64,000 nt of DNA from an uncultured Blautia sp. (GTDB taxonomy: Bacteria > Bacillota > Clostridia > Lachnospirales > Lachnospiraceae), in assembly GCF_937880195.1 (NCBI RefSeq), contig NZ_CALFLA010000003.1:1-64000 (forward strand), in the 5' to 3' direction. Positions 1-8,395 of this stretch are shown here, piece by piece. The notes below the pieces were generated by a model. The model had not been told where the DNA came from. It saw only the letters and a list, made by a program, of their open reading frames with translations, and did no database searches. The position numbers were made by a program, and so were the translations under genes. Within the stretch, counting starts at the first letter, position 1; every line of letters starts with the position of its first letter.

Positions 1-49
1 GAAAAGTTTCCCTGTCTGTATAAATCTGTTTTACTGTTGTAAGTTTCAT
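1..49 (-). CDS. Start of a gene cut by the window edge, possibly asparaginyl-tRNA synthetase
   Basis: An ATG at 49 on the minus strand follows a GAGAGGAAATAGAT ribosome site and opens a frame that stays open to the window edge, reading MKLTTVKQIYTDRETF. This resembles the opening of clostridial AsnRS proteins, which begin with a short helix before the anticodon-binding OB fold. Only 16 residues are visible, so the identity is tentative. The start itself is well supported by the ribosome site. The hairpin at 91-122 separates it from galT, so it is probably a separate transcription unit. Confidence 0.45.
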   Translation of the reverse strand, partial: MKLTTVKQIYTDRETF

Positions 50-90
50 ATCTATTTCCTCTCTATTTTTTGATTCTTATGTTAAAGTAA

Positions 91-122
91 AAAGCGAAGC
101 AGACTTTTGTCTGTTTCGCTTT
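91..122. terminator. Bidirectional hairpin terminator after galT
   Basis: A 14-bp stem (AAAGCGAAGCAGAC with GTCTGTTTCGCTTT, one G-T pair) closes a TTTT loop. Read on the minus strand it is followed by a T run, so it should end the galK-galT transcript. Confidence 0.75.
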
Positions 123-172
123 CTAGTATATCCCATTCAAAGAATTACTGCAAGGAGTAAATAAGCTAAGTC

Positions 173-1663
173 CTACAGTTTCTCAATAAAACGAAGGAAT
201 GCTTTTCTGCCTTCTTCTGTACACTTATAAACGCCTGCGTCTTCAAGCACATGAACAAAAACATTTCCCACTTCCTTCTGAAGAATTTCATGGATATTAT
301 CTTTATTCACGTCTGTATATTTGGGAAGAAATTCCTGTACCCACTCTGCATGTTTTTCAATTTTTTCGTTGGAAGAAATCTCTTTTCCCTCCAGAATATA
401 TTCTTCCAGAAGTTCCAGCTCTTCTTTCAGACGGGCAGGAAGCACGGCAAGACCCATAACCTCGATCAGTCCGATATTTTCCTTCTTAATATGATGATAC
501 TGAGCGTGAGGATGGTATACGCCAAGAGGATGCTCCTCTGTAGTGATATTATTTCGAAGAGTCAGATCAAGCTCAAACATTTCTCCTGATTTACGTGCAA
601 TAGGCGTAATGGTATTATGAGGCTCGCCCTCTGTTTCCGCATAGATAAACGCCTCTTCGTCCGTATATCCTCTCCACACTTCAAGCACATGGGAAGCAAG
701 GTCTATCAGACGCTTTTCGTCCCTGTGGCGGATCCTGAGAACAGAAAGAGGCCATTTTACAATTCCTGCCTCCACATCCTCATAACCTGGAATCGTCACA
801 CGCTTTTCAATAGGAGCCTTTGCCATGGCAAAGGTATAATGACCTCCCTGGAAATGGTCATGACTTAAAATAGAACCGCCTACAATAGGAAGATCTGCAT
901 TGGATCCAAGGAAGTAATGAGGAAACAGCTTTACAAAATCAAAAAGTTTAATAAAAGCGTTTCTTTCGATCTTCATAGGCGTATGCTGTCCGTTAAACAC
1001 AATACAATGCTCATTATAATATACATAAGGAGAATACTGGAATCCCCATGGGCTGTCGTTTACTGTAATAGGAATGATCCTGTGGTTTTCTCTTGCCGGA
1101 TGGTTCACCCTGCCTGCATATCCTTCGTTTTCCACACAGAGAAGACATTTTGGATAGCTGCTTGCCTTTGCATTCTTGGCAGCAGCAATGGCCTTAGGAT
1201 CTTTTTCCGGCTTGGAAAGATTAATGGTGATATCAATGTCTCCATAGGGGCTTTTAACAGACCATTTCTGGTCTTTTTTTACACGATAGCGGCGGATATA
1301 ATCGCTGTCCTGGCTTAATTTATAAAAATAATCTGTAGCCTTCTCTGGACTTTCTTTATATCTTTCCCAAAATTCCTTCTGTACCTGAGCAGGTCTTGGC
1401 ATCAGACAGTTCATAAGCCTGGTGTCAAAAAGATCACGGTAAACTACACTGTCCTCTATCAGCCCTCTCTTTACTGCTTCATCAAGAAGTTCCTTTAAGG
1501 TTTCTTCCAGATTTACATCTGTTGGAGCTTCTTCCGGCTCCGCATATTCTTCCTCATGAAAAACATCCAGAAGGAGATTGATAGTATAATTCTTTTCACA
1601 CTCTGGAGTCAGCCCTGTTTCTATTCCATACTGTACTAACTTTCTGATGCTGTCGCTTAACAT
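173..1663 (-). CDS. galT: UDP-glucose--hexose-1-phosphate uridylyltransferase, class II
   Basis: Leloir pathway enzyme that exchanges galactose-1-phosphate with UDP-glucose to give UDP-galactose and glucose-1-phosphate. The 496-aa length and sequence match the Gram-positive class II GalT family, which differs from the shorter E. coli type. Conserved blocks seen include NHPARENHRIIPI near the middle, GGSILSHDHFQGG, and a histidine-rich HPLGVYHPHAQYHH segment. The ATG follows a good GGAGGAAG ribosome site. It lies 17 bases downstream of galK on the same strand, so the two are co-transcribed. No epimerase (galE) or galactose transporter is adjacent. Cytoplasmic. Confidence 0.95.
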   Translation of the reverse strand: MLSDSIRKLVQYGIETGLTPECEKNYTINLLLDVFHEEEYAEPEEAPTDVNLEETLKELLDEAVKRGLIEDSVVYRDLFDTRLMNCLMPRPAQVQKEFWERYKESPEKATDYFYKLSQDSDYIRRYRVKKDQKWSVKSPYGDIDITINLSKPEKDPKAIAAAKNAKASSYPKCLLCVENEGYAGRVNHPARENHRIIPITVNDSPWGFQYSPYVYYNEHCIVFNGQHTPMKIERNAFIKLFDFVKLFPHYFLGSNADLPIVGGSILSHDHFQGGHYTFAMAKAPIEKRVTIPGYEDVEAGIVKWPLSVLRIRHRDEKRLIDLASHVLEVWRGYTDEEAFIYAETEGEPHNTITPIARKSGEMFELDLTLRNNITTEEHPLGVYHPHAQYHHIKKENIGLIEVMGLAVLPARLKEELELLEEYILEGKEISSNEKIEKHAEWVQEFLPKYTDVNKDNIHEILQKEVGNVFVHVLEDAGVYKCTEEGRKAFLRFIEKL

Positions 1664-1680
1664 GCTTCTTCCTCCTTATT

Positions 1681-2859
1681 TTATGCAATCACATGAGCAC
1701 CGTCACCGATATCTACCACATAAAACTCTGCTTCATGACCAGTTTTTTCCTGATACTGTTTTCCAAGGGTTTCAATAAAGGTATCAACTGCGTCATTTTT
1801 TACTATGCTGACAGTACAGCCGCCAAAACCGCCTCCTGTAATACGGGAACCGATCACTCCTGGAATCTCCCATGCAAGGTCTACAAGAATATCGATCTCC
1901 TCACAGGAAACCTCATAATCATCCCTGAGAGAAACGTGGGAGGCGTTCATCAGACGTCCAAACTCTTCTACGTTATCCGCTTTCAAAGCAGCAACAGCCT
2001 TGATGGTACGCTGGTTTTCATATACGGCATGTTTTGCGCGCTTCCGGCAGATATCGCTTGTAATGGCGTCCTTATGAGCCTCAAATTCTTCTTCTGTCAG
2101 ATCGCCAAGAGTTTTAATGTCGACCACTTTTTTCAGATCCTGAAGAGCCTGTTCGCATTCGTTTCGTCTGTCATTATAAGCAGAGCCTACCAGACTGTGT
2201 TTTACCTTGCTGTTTGTGATAACGATCCTTGCGTCCTTAAGAACTACAGGAGCATATTCAAATTCCAGTGTGCTGGTATCAAGGAAAATAGCGCAGTCTT
2301 TTTTGCCCATAGCGCTTGCAAACTGATCCATGATTCCGCAGTTCATGCCATTAAAATTATTCTCAGAATACTGGCCGATCAAAGCCAGATCCTGCATGGT
2401 AAGGTCAGCCGCCGCATCTCCCAGCATATCCTTCAGCATGATTCCTGTAAGAACCTCCAAAGATGCAGAGGAGGAAAGTCCTGAACCGTTTGGAATATTT
2501 CCGTAGATCATAAAGTCCATACCATGAGTAAGCTTGATTCCTCTTCCTTCAAACGCCCACATTACGCCCTTTGGATAATTTGTCCATCCGGCTTTTTCAG
2601 AAGGAACAAGATCGTCCAAAGAGGACTCCACAATTCCTAATTTTGAAAAGTTTACAGAATAGAAGCGAAGAACTCTGTCTTCTCTTTTGCGAGCAAGTCC
2701 ATAGGTTCCCAAGGTCAGCGCGCATGGAAATACGTGTCCGCCATTATAGTCTGTGTGTTCTCCGATCAGGTTTACTCGTCCCGGTGCAAAATACTCACGG
2801 ATCTCTCCGCCTTCCCCGTAAACCTCCACGAATTTTTCCATAAGCTGTTCTCTCTGCAT
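1681..2859 (-). CDS. galK: Galactokinase
   Basis: Phosphorylates galactose with ATP to galactose-1-phosphate, the substrate of the galT product next door. GHMP kinase features are clear: the galactokinase signature GRVNLIGEHTDYNGG near residue 30, the ATP-binding loop GNIPNGSGLSSSASLE, and a C-terminal SRITGGGFGGCTVS glycine motif. I chose the ATG at 2859 (MQREQLMEK) because GGGAGG sits 7 bases upstream; an ATG 15 bases further upstream would overlap that ribosome site. Length of 392 aa is typical. No convincing promoter is visible in the short upstream gap, though an AT-rich TATAAT lies at about 2899. Confidence 0.95.
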   Translation of the reverse strand: MQREQLMEKFVEVYGEGGEIREYFAPGRVNLIGEHTDYNGGHVFPCALTLGTYGLARKREDRVLRFYSVNFSKLGIVESSLDDLVPSEKAGWTNYPKGVMWAFEGRGIKLTHGMDFMIYGNIPNGSGLSSSASLEVLTGIMLKDMLGDAAADLTMQDLALIGQYSENNFNGMNCGIMDQFASAMGKKDCAIFLDTSTLEFEYAPVVLKDARIVITNSKVKHSLVGSAYNDRRNECEQALQDLKKVVDIKTLGDLTEEEFEAHKDAITSDICRKRAKHAVYENQRTIKAVAALKADNVEEFGRLMNASHVSLRDDYEVSCEEIDILVDLAWEIPGVIGSRITGGGFGGCTVSIVKNDAVDTFIETLGKQYQEKTGHEAEFYVVDIGDGAHVIA

Positions 2860-2941
2860 AGTCATGCCTCCCATTTCTGAAGCAAAGCTTCTTATTTTTA
2901 TTATATATTTCTTTATATAATTATCATCTTGATGTCTGCGA

Positions 2942-5389
2942 TCAGTAAGTCACAGCCTCCAGATAAGTAAGAAAGATATTTCCGGCTTTTTGGAACAAAG
3001 CAGTGCTGTCGTTCATTCCATATGGCTTCACCTCGCCGGAAGCCGGATCAAAAAGCCAGGTATTATACTGATCATATCCCACGATCACTACGCTGGAATT
3101 TTCTCCTGTTTTGGCAATTACTGCTCTATGAGCGCTGATCTCATAAAGGATATTTTCCAGAGTACATCCTGAAAGATCAATGATAGTTCCAGCGTCTCCC
3201 AGTCCCTCCTGAAGTTTCTGTTTATCCCAGGAGCCTGACAGTATGATTTCCGGTATATCCGCTGTGTTCAGCGTGATCTGCGGCTTCACGTTTCCCCGCT
3301 CCCACACATACTGCTGGGCGCGGTTTAAAACTACGCCTGTCTGAGCGTCCGCCTGTTTAAGAGCTGCCGCCGGATCTGTCCATACGCTGTCCAGTCCGCC
3401 CCGTCCGTATACATAATAGATTTCCTCTTCCGGTGTTTCTATCGGAAGCTCTGTCACATGTTCTGAAACACTGCGCATCTTTGCACGAAGGATCAAAGGC
3501 TTGTCTGATTCCGGCTTGTCCGCAAAGACCATCCGCGTCATAAGCCCCTGTCTGTCTGTGCTTATCTGGTCAACAGTCACAAGCTTGGCGGATTTATTTC
3601 CATTATTCATGATATTATCTTTTTTCTTAACAGAATAACCAGAATCTCCCTTAACTGCAAGTTCAAACTCCATCAGCGTCCGGCCTACTGTCACATTGAC
3701 AATATAAAATCCCTCCTGGCGGTATTCTTTTTTCAGGTTTCCCTTAAAATCCTCGATTTTAAAGGACGTCAGTCCTTCTGTGGAATGTCCGTTTCCATCT
3801 GTCAGAATATCTCCGGCTGAAAGTATTCCATAAATAAGATCTTCATTCATAAATCCAATGGTGCGAAGTTCCTGCCCCTCTCCTGGGGCGATCAGCCGGG
3901 ATTCCTGGGAATCAAAATCCATCATTTTGATCTGTCCGGCGTTTTCACCCTCAGAAATGATCCATGCAGCATGAGCGTTCGTGTCGGAAACTACAAAGTT
4001 ATCGCTGTTGATTCCCTCTGCCAGTACGCGGAAGCTGCTCTCGTCAATATTGATCTGGTAAAGATCCTTTGCCATTACAAGGAAAAGCTGGTTGTCCTTA
4101 TTTACATAAGAAAGGATTCCCAGATCATCTTTGAGGAACTCATAGGATTCTGTGCTTGGAATAAAGACCTTTTCTTCCACCCTATTCTGATCGTTGCTGT
4201 AATGGTAAACGCCCACTCCGCTGTAGCCCTCGTGAAGCCCTCTGCACATGTAACCATAAACTACAAAATCCACATTTCCGTTTTCATCCACGCTGAGAAG
4301 TTTAATGCCATGTTCTGCAGAAGCGTCCCGTCTGTCACTTTTTTCATCCCTGCGGAAGCTGAACACCTTAACAAACTTGCCGCTTTCCGGCGCATAGGTC
4401 CAAAGTTCTCCCTCCTGGACAAAAGCTGTTACCTGGGCTTCCTCGTTTGACATATAGGAAACGTCTTTGTCCCTGACGCCTAAGATCAGGCCTTTGTCGC
4501 TGATCACTGGAAGGTTCGGATCAAAAATCTGTCTTGCAGACCGTTCAAAATCCAGAAGCATAATCCTGGATTCTGTATACCGCATCCTGTAAAAATCCGT
4601 CACATTATAGGACTCAGGCTGACCTTCGTCATTGCTGGCAGAAATTCCATACTCCATCACAATACTTGCTGTTGTTTCGTTAATATCCTTGATCACAGGA
4701 ATCCCCTCTCTGGATATCTGAGGAACAAGGTTTCCCCAGCTGATATTTGCCAGAGTAGAATTAATATTAATGGCATTAAAATTCCTGCTTCCTGAATCAG
4801 AAACCTCCAGATAAGATACCAGATCGTCGGCCGCTATCTTGTCCATACATTTTTCTGCAAATGATTTTACAAAGGCAACATATTCCGCCACATTAGTTGC
4901 AGAACGGGAAACCACCCTTGTATAATAATATGCCTCCCCGAAATCCGTATCCAGGGTAATCTGCATGGAATATTCCTGATTCATCAGAAGTCCCGAAGCA
5001 ATCTCCACTGTAGTACGAAGATAACCGTCTCCCTGCTCCAGAGCATTGATCTTCCGGTTTTCAATAACCTTCCGTCCGTCTGAGCTTCTGATCTCGTAAG
5101 CAAGGCTTTTTACTTTTGTCTCATAAGGATCTATGGCAAGGGATATCTTTTTTGTTGTATCAAGAGGCGTTACGCATTCCCGCACAAAATCCGCCTGCAT
5201 CTTTTCTCTGTAGCCGTGCATCCGATTGGACAATGTGCCGCCAAAATCTACCATCACCTCTGGAAGAGTGGGATTGTTCATATCGGAACGGTCATCTGTG
5301 GATCGGCTGTTCATAAGAAACGCAGTTCCTGTTACTCCCAGAATAAAAACAAAAAGGAGTATCACAAATCTGCGGATAAATCTTTTCAT
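2942..5389 (-). CDS. Membrane-anchored exported protein of unknown function, C39-like C-terminus
   Basis: An 815-aa protein with one N-terminal membrane segment (about residues 5-26, after an MKRFIRR basic start) and the rest predicted outside the cell. The middle contains many short beta-rich stretches that read like a propeller or sheet domain. The last 50 residues (VVIVGYDQYNTWLFDP from about 767) resemble the end of C39-like cysteine peptidase domains, but the His that normally precedes VVI-GYD is absent, so peptidase activity is doubtful. Its ATG overlaps the stop of the upstream methyltransferase gene by four bases (ATGA), so the two are translationally coupled. I do not recognise a named family for the whole protein. 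Confidence 0.7.
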   Translation of the reverse strand: MKRFIRRFVILLFVFILGVTGTAFLMNSRSTDDRSDMNNPTLPEVMVDFGGTLSNRMHGYREKMQADFVRECVTPLDTTKKISLAIDPYETKVKSLAYEIRSSDGRKVIENRKINALEQGDGYLRTTVEIASGLLMNQEYSMQITLDTDFGEAYYYTRVVSRSATNVAEYVAFVKSFAEKCMDKIAADDLVSYLEVSDSGSRNFNAININSTLANISWGNLVPQISREGIPVIKDINETTASIVMEYGISASNDEGQPESYNVTDFYRMRYTESRIMLLDFERSARQIFDPNLPVISDKGLILGVRDKDVSYMSNEEAQVTAFVQEGELWTYAPESGKFVKVFSFRRDEKSDRRDASAEHGIKLLSVDENGNVDFVVYGYMCRGLHEGYSGVGVYHYSNDQNRVEEKVFIPSTESYEFLKDDLGILSYVNKDNQLFLVMAKDLYQINIDESSFRVLAEGINSDNFVVSDTNAHAAWIISEGENAGQIKMMDFDSQESRLIAPGEGQELRTIGFMNEDLIYGILSAGDILTDGNGHSTEGLTSFKIEDFKGNLKKEYRQEGFYIVNVTVGRTLMEFELAVKGDSGYSVKKKDNIMNNGNKSAKLVTVDQISTDRQGLMTRMVFADKPESDKPLILRAKMRSVSEHVTELPIETPEEEIYYVYGRGGLDSVWTDPAAALKQADAQTGVVLNRAQQYVWERGNVKPQITLNTADIPEIILSGSWDKQKLQEGLGDAGTIIDLSGCTLENILYEISAHRAVIAKTGENSSVVIVGYDQYNTWLFDPASGEVKPYGMNDSTALFQKAGNIFLTYLEAVTY

Positions 5390-6579
5390 TCTGATTCTTG
5401 TATCTCCCTTCTTTCGCTGTCCGAAGTCTTCAAAAGACCCTCAGGATAAAAAAGTTTTTCCAGGGTAAGTTCTCCGTCTATTGCCTGGATCAGCTCTCCA
5501 AGCGCTTCTGTGCTCTGTTTTTTCCCTGTTTTGATTGCACGGATCAACAGATTCTTAGGCGTATGTTCCATATCAATAAATTCCAGGATCTGAACTCCAT
5601 AGCCTTTTGATTCCAGAAGTCCGGCCCTGATGCCGTCTGTGAGAAGGGCTGACATTCTTTCTTTTAAAAGTCCGTATTTCAAAACCGGTTCAAGAAGCTG
5701 GCTGCTGATTTTGCCGTTTAGCTCATGTTGACAGCAGGGAACAGAAAGGATTACCTTTGCATCCCACTGTACCGCCTTTGAAAGGGCGTAATCAGTAGCC
5801 TTATCGCAGGCATGAAGGGTGACTACCATATCCACTTTATCAAGACCCTCATATCCGGCAATATCTCCCTGCAGAAAATGCAGTTTCTCGTAGCCGTAGC
5901 TTTTTGCAAGGCGGCTGCAGTTCTTTATCACATCTTCCTTCAGATCCAGTCCAATGATATTTACGTCATATCCCTGCAGCTCCCTGAAATAATAATACAT
6001 AGCAAAGGTAAGGTAGGACTTGCCGCAGCCAAAATCAATAATATTCAGCTCCCTGTCTTTTGGGAGGCTGGGAAGAACGTCTTCTATAAACTCCAGAAAA
6101 CGGTTGATCTGCCTGTATTTATCATAAGCGGAGGCATGAATCCTTCCCTCCTTATTCATCACGCCAAGATCCACAAGAAACGGAACCGGCTTTCCCTCTG
6201 GAAGAATGTACTGCTTCACCCGGTTATGAGAAAGAATCCTTACCGGTTCTCTGACTTCATGAGGTTTTATCTTGATGGTCTGCTTTCCTTTTTTGCTTAC
6301 AAGAACTGTTCCGTCCATGTGCTGTCCCTGTACCTGGAGCTGGGAATATGTTCCCTCCAGACAGTTTTCCATGTAGGAGATCAGTTCCTCTCTTGTATAA
6401 TTTTTGTGAAGCACCTTCTGCCCTACAGTGGAGGACGCCTGATAAAGAATCTGTCCTTTCAGTTCCACAGGACGGATACGTACCCTTGTGGGAACCTCCT
6501 TTTTTCTGCTTCCACTTAGCACAGCAAGGATCAGCTCCCCGTTTATCTGTTTTTCCAAAAATTCTTGTATTGTTTTCAT
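5386..6579 (-). CDS. Class I SAM-dependent methyltransferase
   Basis: A 397-aa protein with an N-terminal domain of about 140 residues, then a Rossmann methyltransferase domain. Motif I is NIIDFGCGKSYLTF (residues 179-192); a later TLHACDKATDYAL and SVPCCQHELN segment are typical of the Methyltransf_32-like family, whose substrates are mostly unknown. The CC pair in the latter is a family hallmark. The ribosome site before the ATG is weak (AAGAAAGAG). It is coupled by an ATGA overlap to the exported 815-aa protein. Whether that pairing is functional is unknown. Cytoplasmic. Confidence 0.85.
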   Translation of the reverse strand: MKTIQEFLEKQINGELILAVLSGSRKKEVPTRVRIRPVELKGQILYQASSTVGQKVLHKNYTREELISYMENCLEGTYSQLQVQGQHMDGTVLVSKKGKQTIKIKPHEVREPVRILSHNRVKQYILPEGKPVPFLVDLGVMNKEGRIHASAYDKYRQINRFLEFIEDVLPSLPKDRELNIIDFGCGKSYLTFAMYYYFRELQGYDVNIIGLDLKEDVIKNCSRLAKSYGYEKLHFLQGDIAGYEGLDKVDMVVTLHACDKATDYALSKAVQWDAKVILSVPCCQHELNGKISSQLLEPVLKYGLLKERMSALLTDGIRAGLLESKGYGVQILEFIDMEHTPKNLLIRAIKTGKKQSTEALGELIQAIDGELTLEKLFYPEGLLKTSDSERREIQESE

Positions 6580-6636
6580 TTTGTAAACTCTTTCTTGCTC
6601 TCTGCTTCCTGTTTTTCCATAAAATCCTGTCTGTTT

Positions 6637-6996
6637 TTACCAGCCTCGAAAACGCTTTCTTCTGCATCGTCTTCTGGAAATTTCCTGCCAGAACAAAGTC
6701 TCCAGAAGAAACTTCTGCGCCTCTTCGTCCATGATATCTGTGTTTTTTATTTTCTTTTCACAAATGCGGCTGCAGTCCCTTTTCAACATAAAACGATCCG
6801 GGTATTCATCATAGATCCTGCTTCCCTCATAATCAAGGCGCTGACATTCCTCTTCAACAGCTTCCCTCAGACTGCGGATCCTTTCTGAATACCAGGATTT
6901 CAGAAGATCGTTTTCTCGCTCCTGGATTTCCTCCTCCCGGCAGACGTGGGAATCTGCATATACCTTATAAAATGGAAAAAACTCGTCATAATACAT
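6637..6996 (-). CDS. Small charged protein of unknown function
   Basis: A 119-aa reading frame rich in Glu, Arg and Tyr with no membrane segment or signal peptide. It reads as mostly helical (EEEIQERENDLLKSWYSERI) and ends in a very basic tail (RRRCRRKRFRGW). It sits between mtnN upstream and the methyltransferase gene downstream, all on the minus strand, so it may belong to that operon. The ribosome site (AGGATCC) is mediocre. I do not recognise a family; coding is supported by its place in a tight gene row and lack of any competing frame. Confidence 0.6.
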   Translation of the reverse strand: MYYDEFFPFYKVYADSHVCREEEIQERENDLLKSWYSERIRSLREAVEEECQRLDYEGSRIYDEYPDRFMLKRDCSRICEKKIKNTDIMDEEAQKFLLETLFWQEISRRRCRRKRFRGW

Positions 6997-7058
6997 AGCC
7001 AGGATCCTGCCATTTCTTTCAGTCTCTTGTTTAGATTATGCAGCTCCTGTCAAAAGGT

Positions 7059-7763
7059 TCATCCCTGGATGTCTCTGAGGATTTTTCTGGTAAGCTTCAT
7101 GCTGTGTTCGATCGCTAATTTTTCAAAAGCAGGATAATCCACATGGGCGCTTCCGTCTGCTTTATCAGAAATAGCCCGGATCACCAGAAACGGGATCTTG
7201 TTCAAAGAAGCTGCCTGGGCGATAGCCGCGCCTTCCATTTCTACAGCATAGGCGCCAAATTCACTGACAATAAAATCCTTCACTGACTGGTCTGCCACAA
7301 ACTGATCTCCTGAAGCGATCCTTCCCTCAAAAACCTGGATATCAGGATTTACTTCCCTGCATGCTTTTACCGCAAGACTTCTAAGAGCGCTGTCGCTCTG
7401 GAAGGAAAACTTATCCATCTGAGGAATCTGTCCCTTAGGATAGCCAAAAGCCACTGCGTCCATATCATGATGGATCAGGTCTGTAGAAATCACAATATCC
7501 CCAATATTAATGTCATTGTTCAAACTTCCTGCAATTCCTGTATTGATCACAACCTCAACGTCAAAATCATCTGCAAGAATCTGGGTACAGACTGCAGCGT
7601 TTACCTTGCCGATTCCTGAGCGCACGATCACTACGTTTTTGCCTTCCAAAGTTCCTGCATAAAAATCCATGGATGCCTTCCGTGTGATCACACTGTCCTC
7701 CATCAGGGCTTTCAGTCCTTCCACTTCTTCATCCATTGCTCCTATAATTCCAATACGTCTCAT
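7059..7763 (-). CDS. mtnN: 5'-methylthioadenosine/S-adenosylhomocysteine nucleosidase
   Basis: Cleaves adenine from methylthioadenosine and S-adenosylhomocysteine, recycling the by-products of SAM-using enzymes. The 234-aa length is typical. It starts MRRIGIIGAMDEEVE, the normal N-terminus of the family, contains the purine-binding VEMEGAAIAQ motif, and the catalytic Asp lies in IRAISDKADGSA. The start has a strong AAGGAGAATGAAAA ribosome site. It heads a minus-strand row that includes a SAM-dependent methyltransferase, which fits removal of SAH, though this is only a contextual link. Confidence 0.95.
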   Translation of the reverse strand: MRRIGIIGAMDEEVEGLKALMEDSVITRKASMDFYAGTLEGKNVVIVRSGIGKVNAAVCTQILADDFDVEVVINTGIAGSLNNDINIGDIVISTDLIHHDMDAVAFGYPKGQIPQMDKFSFQSDSALRSLAVKACREVNPDIQVFEGRIASGDQFVADQSVKDFIVSEFGAYAVEMEGAAIAQAASLNKIPFLVIRAISDKADGSAHVDYPAFEKLAIEHSMKLTRKILRDIQG

Positions 7764-7908
7764 TTTTCATTCTCCTTTATGGGCCTGCGCCCTATTTTAT
7801 AAATTTCTCACGTTCAAGAAGGTTTTAGCATTCCTGAATAACTGTCAAGCATTTGTAATGCTTCCTGTTTCTTTTATAGCTGTGAAATTTTCATAGCCTG
7901 TCTTATTT

Positions 7909-7961
7909 ATTATAGCAAAAGTTTAGTTTATATGGAAACTTTTTTTCAATTCTGCTATAAT
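7909..7961. promoter_or_regulatory. Divergent extended -10 promoters for mtnN and the TSCPD gene
   Basis: The 313-bp gap between the two divergent genes holds two TGC-TATAAT extended -10 elements pointing apart: minus strand at 7909-7914 (toward mtnN) and plus strand at 7956-7961 (toward the TSCPD gene). Neither has a good -35. The plus-strand leader then carries an 8-bp stem, GTTGCTGT (7979) with ACAGCAAC (ending about 8005), of unknown role. Confidence 0.6.
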
Positions 7962-8076
7962 AGATTGGAAATTTTATGTTGCTGTTCACGATCTTCACAG
8001 CAACAGGTCAAAATTTCAACTGTTTATTACATTCACAGCAGTAATATTATCTTACACTTTTCAGGAGGAAAAACAA

Positions 8077-8319
8077 ATGACATACAAGACAAAAGGCGTA
8101 TGTTCCAGCGCCATTGATTTTGAACTGGATGAAGAGAAGAAACTTCATAATGTAACCTTTCGAGGCGGCTGCTCCGGCAACACTCAGGGAATCGCAAAAC
8201 TTGTAGAAGGAATGGATGCCCAGGAAGTGATCCGCCGTCTGGATGGAATCCGCTGCGGAATGCGTCCTACTTCCTGCCCGGATCAGTTATCCAAAGCATT
8301 AAAAGAAGCCTTACAGTAA
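8077..8319 (+). CDS. TSCPD domain protein (TIGR03905 family)
   Basis: An 80-aa cytoplasmic protein. The end of the protein has the family hallmark CGMRPTSCPDQLSKAL, and the middle GGCSGNTQGIAKL contains another conserved Cys. Similar domains occur at the C-terminus of some ribonucleotide reductases, where the cysteines may bind metal; the free-standing version has no known role. The ATG follows a perfect CAGGAGG site. It is monocistronic, with its own extended -10 promoter and a terminator 23 bases after the stop. Confidence 0.9.
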   Translation: MTYKTKGVCSSAIDFELDEEKKLHNVTFRGGCSGNTQGIAKLVEGMDAQEVIRRLDGIRCGMRPTSCPDQLSKALKEALQ

Positions 8320-8342
8320 TTTCTAAATAAATCATATCCCAA

Positions 8343-8376
8343 AAGGGCAGAGCCTATAAAAACTGGCTCTGCCCTT
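8343..8376. terminator. Bidirectional terminator between convergent genes
   Basis: A perfect 12-bp stem, AAGGGCAGAGCC with GGCTCTGCCCTT, around a 10-base loop, lying between the convergent TSCPD and MBL genes. The flanking A and T runs are short, so efficiency is uncertain. Confidence 0.65.
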
Positions 8377-8395
8377 ATAAATATTCCAAAACTCA

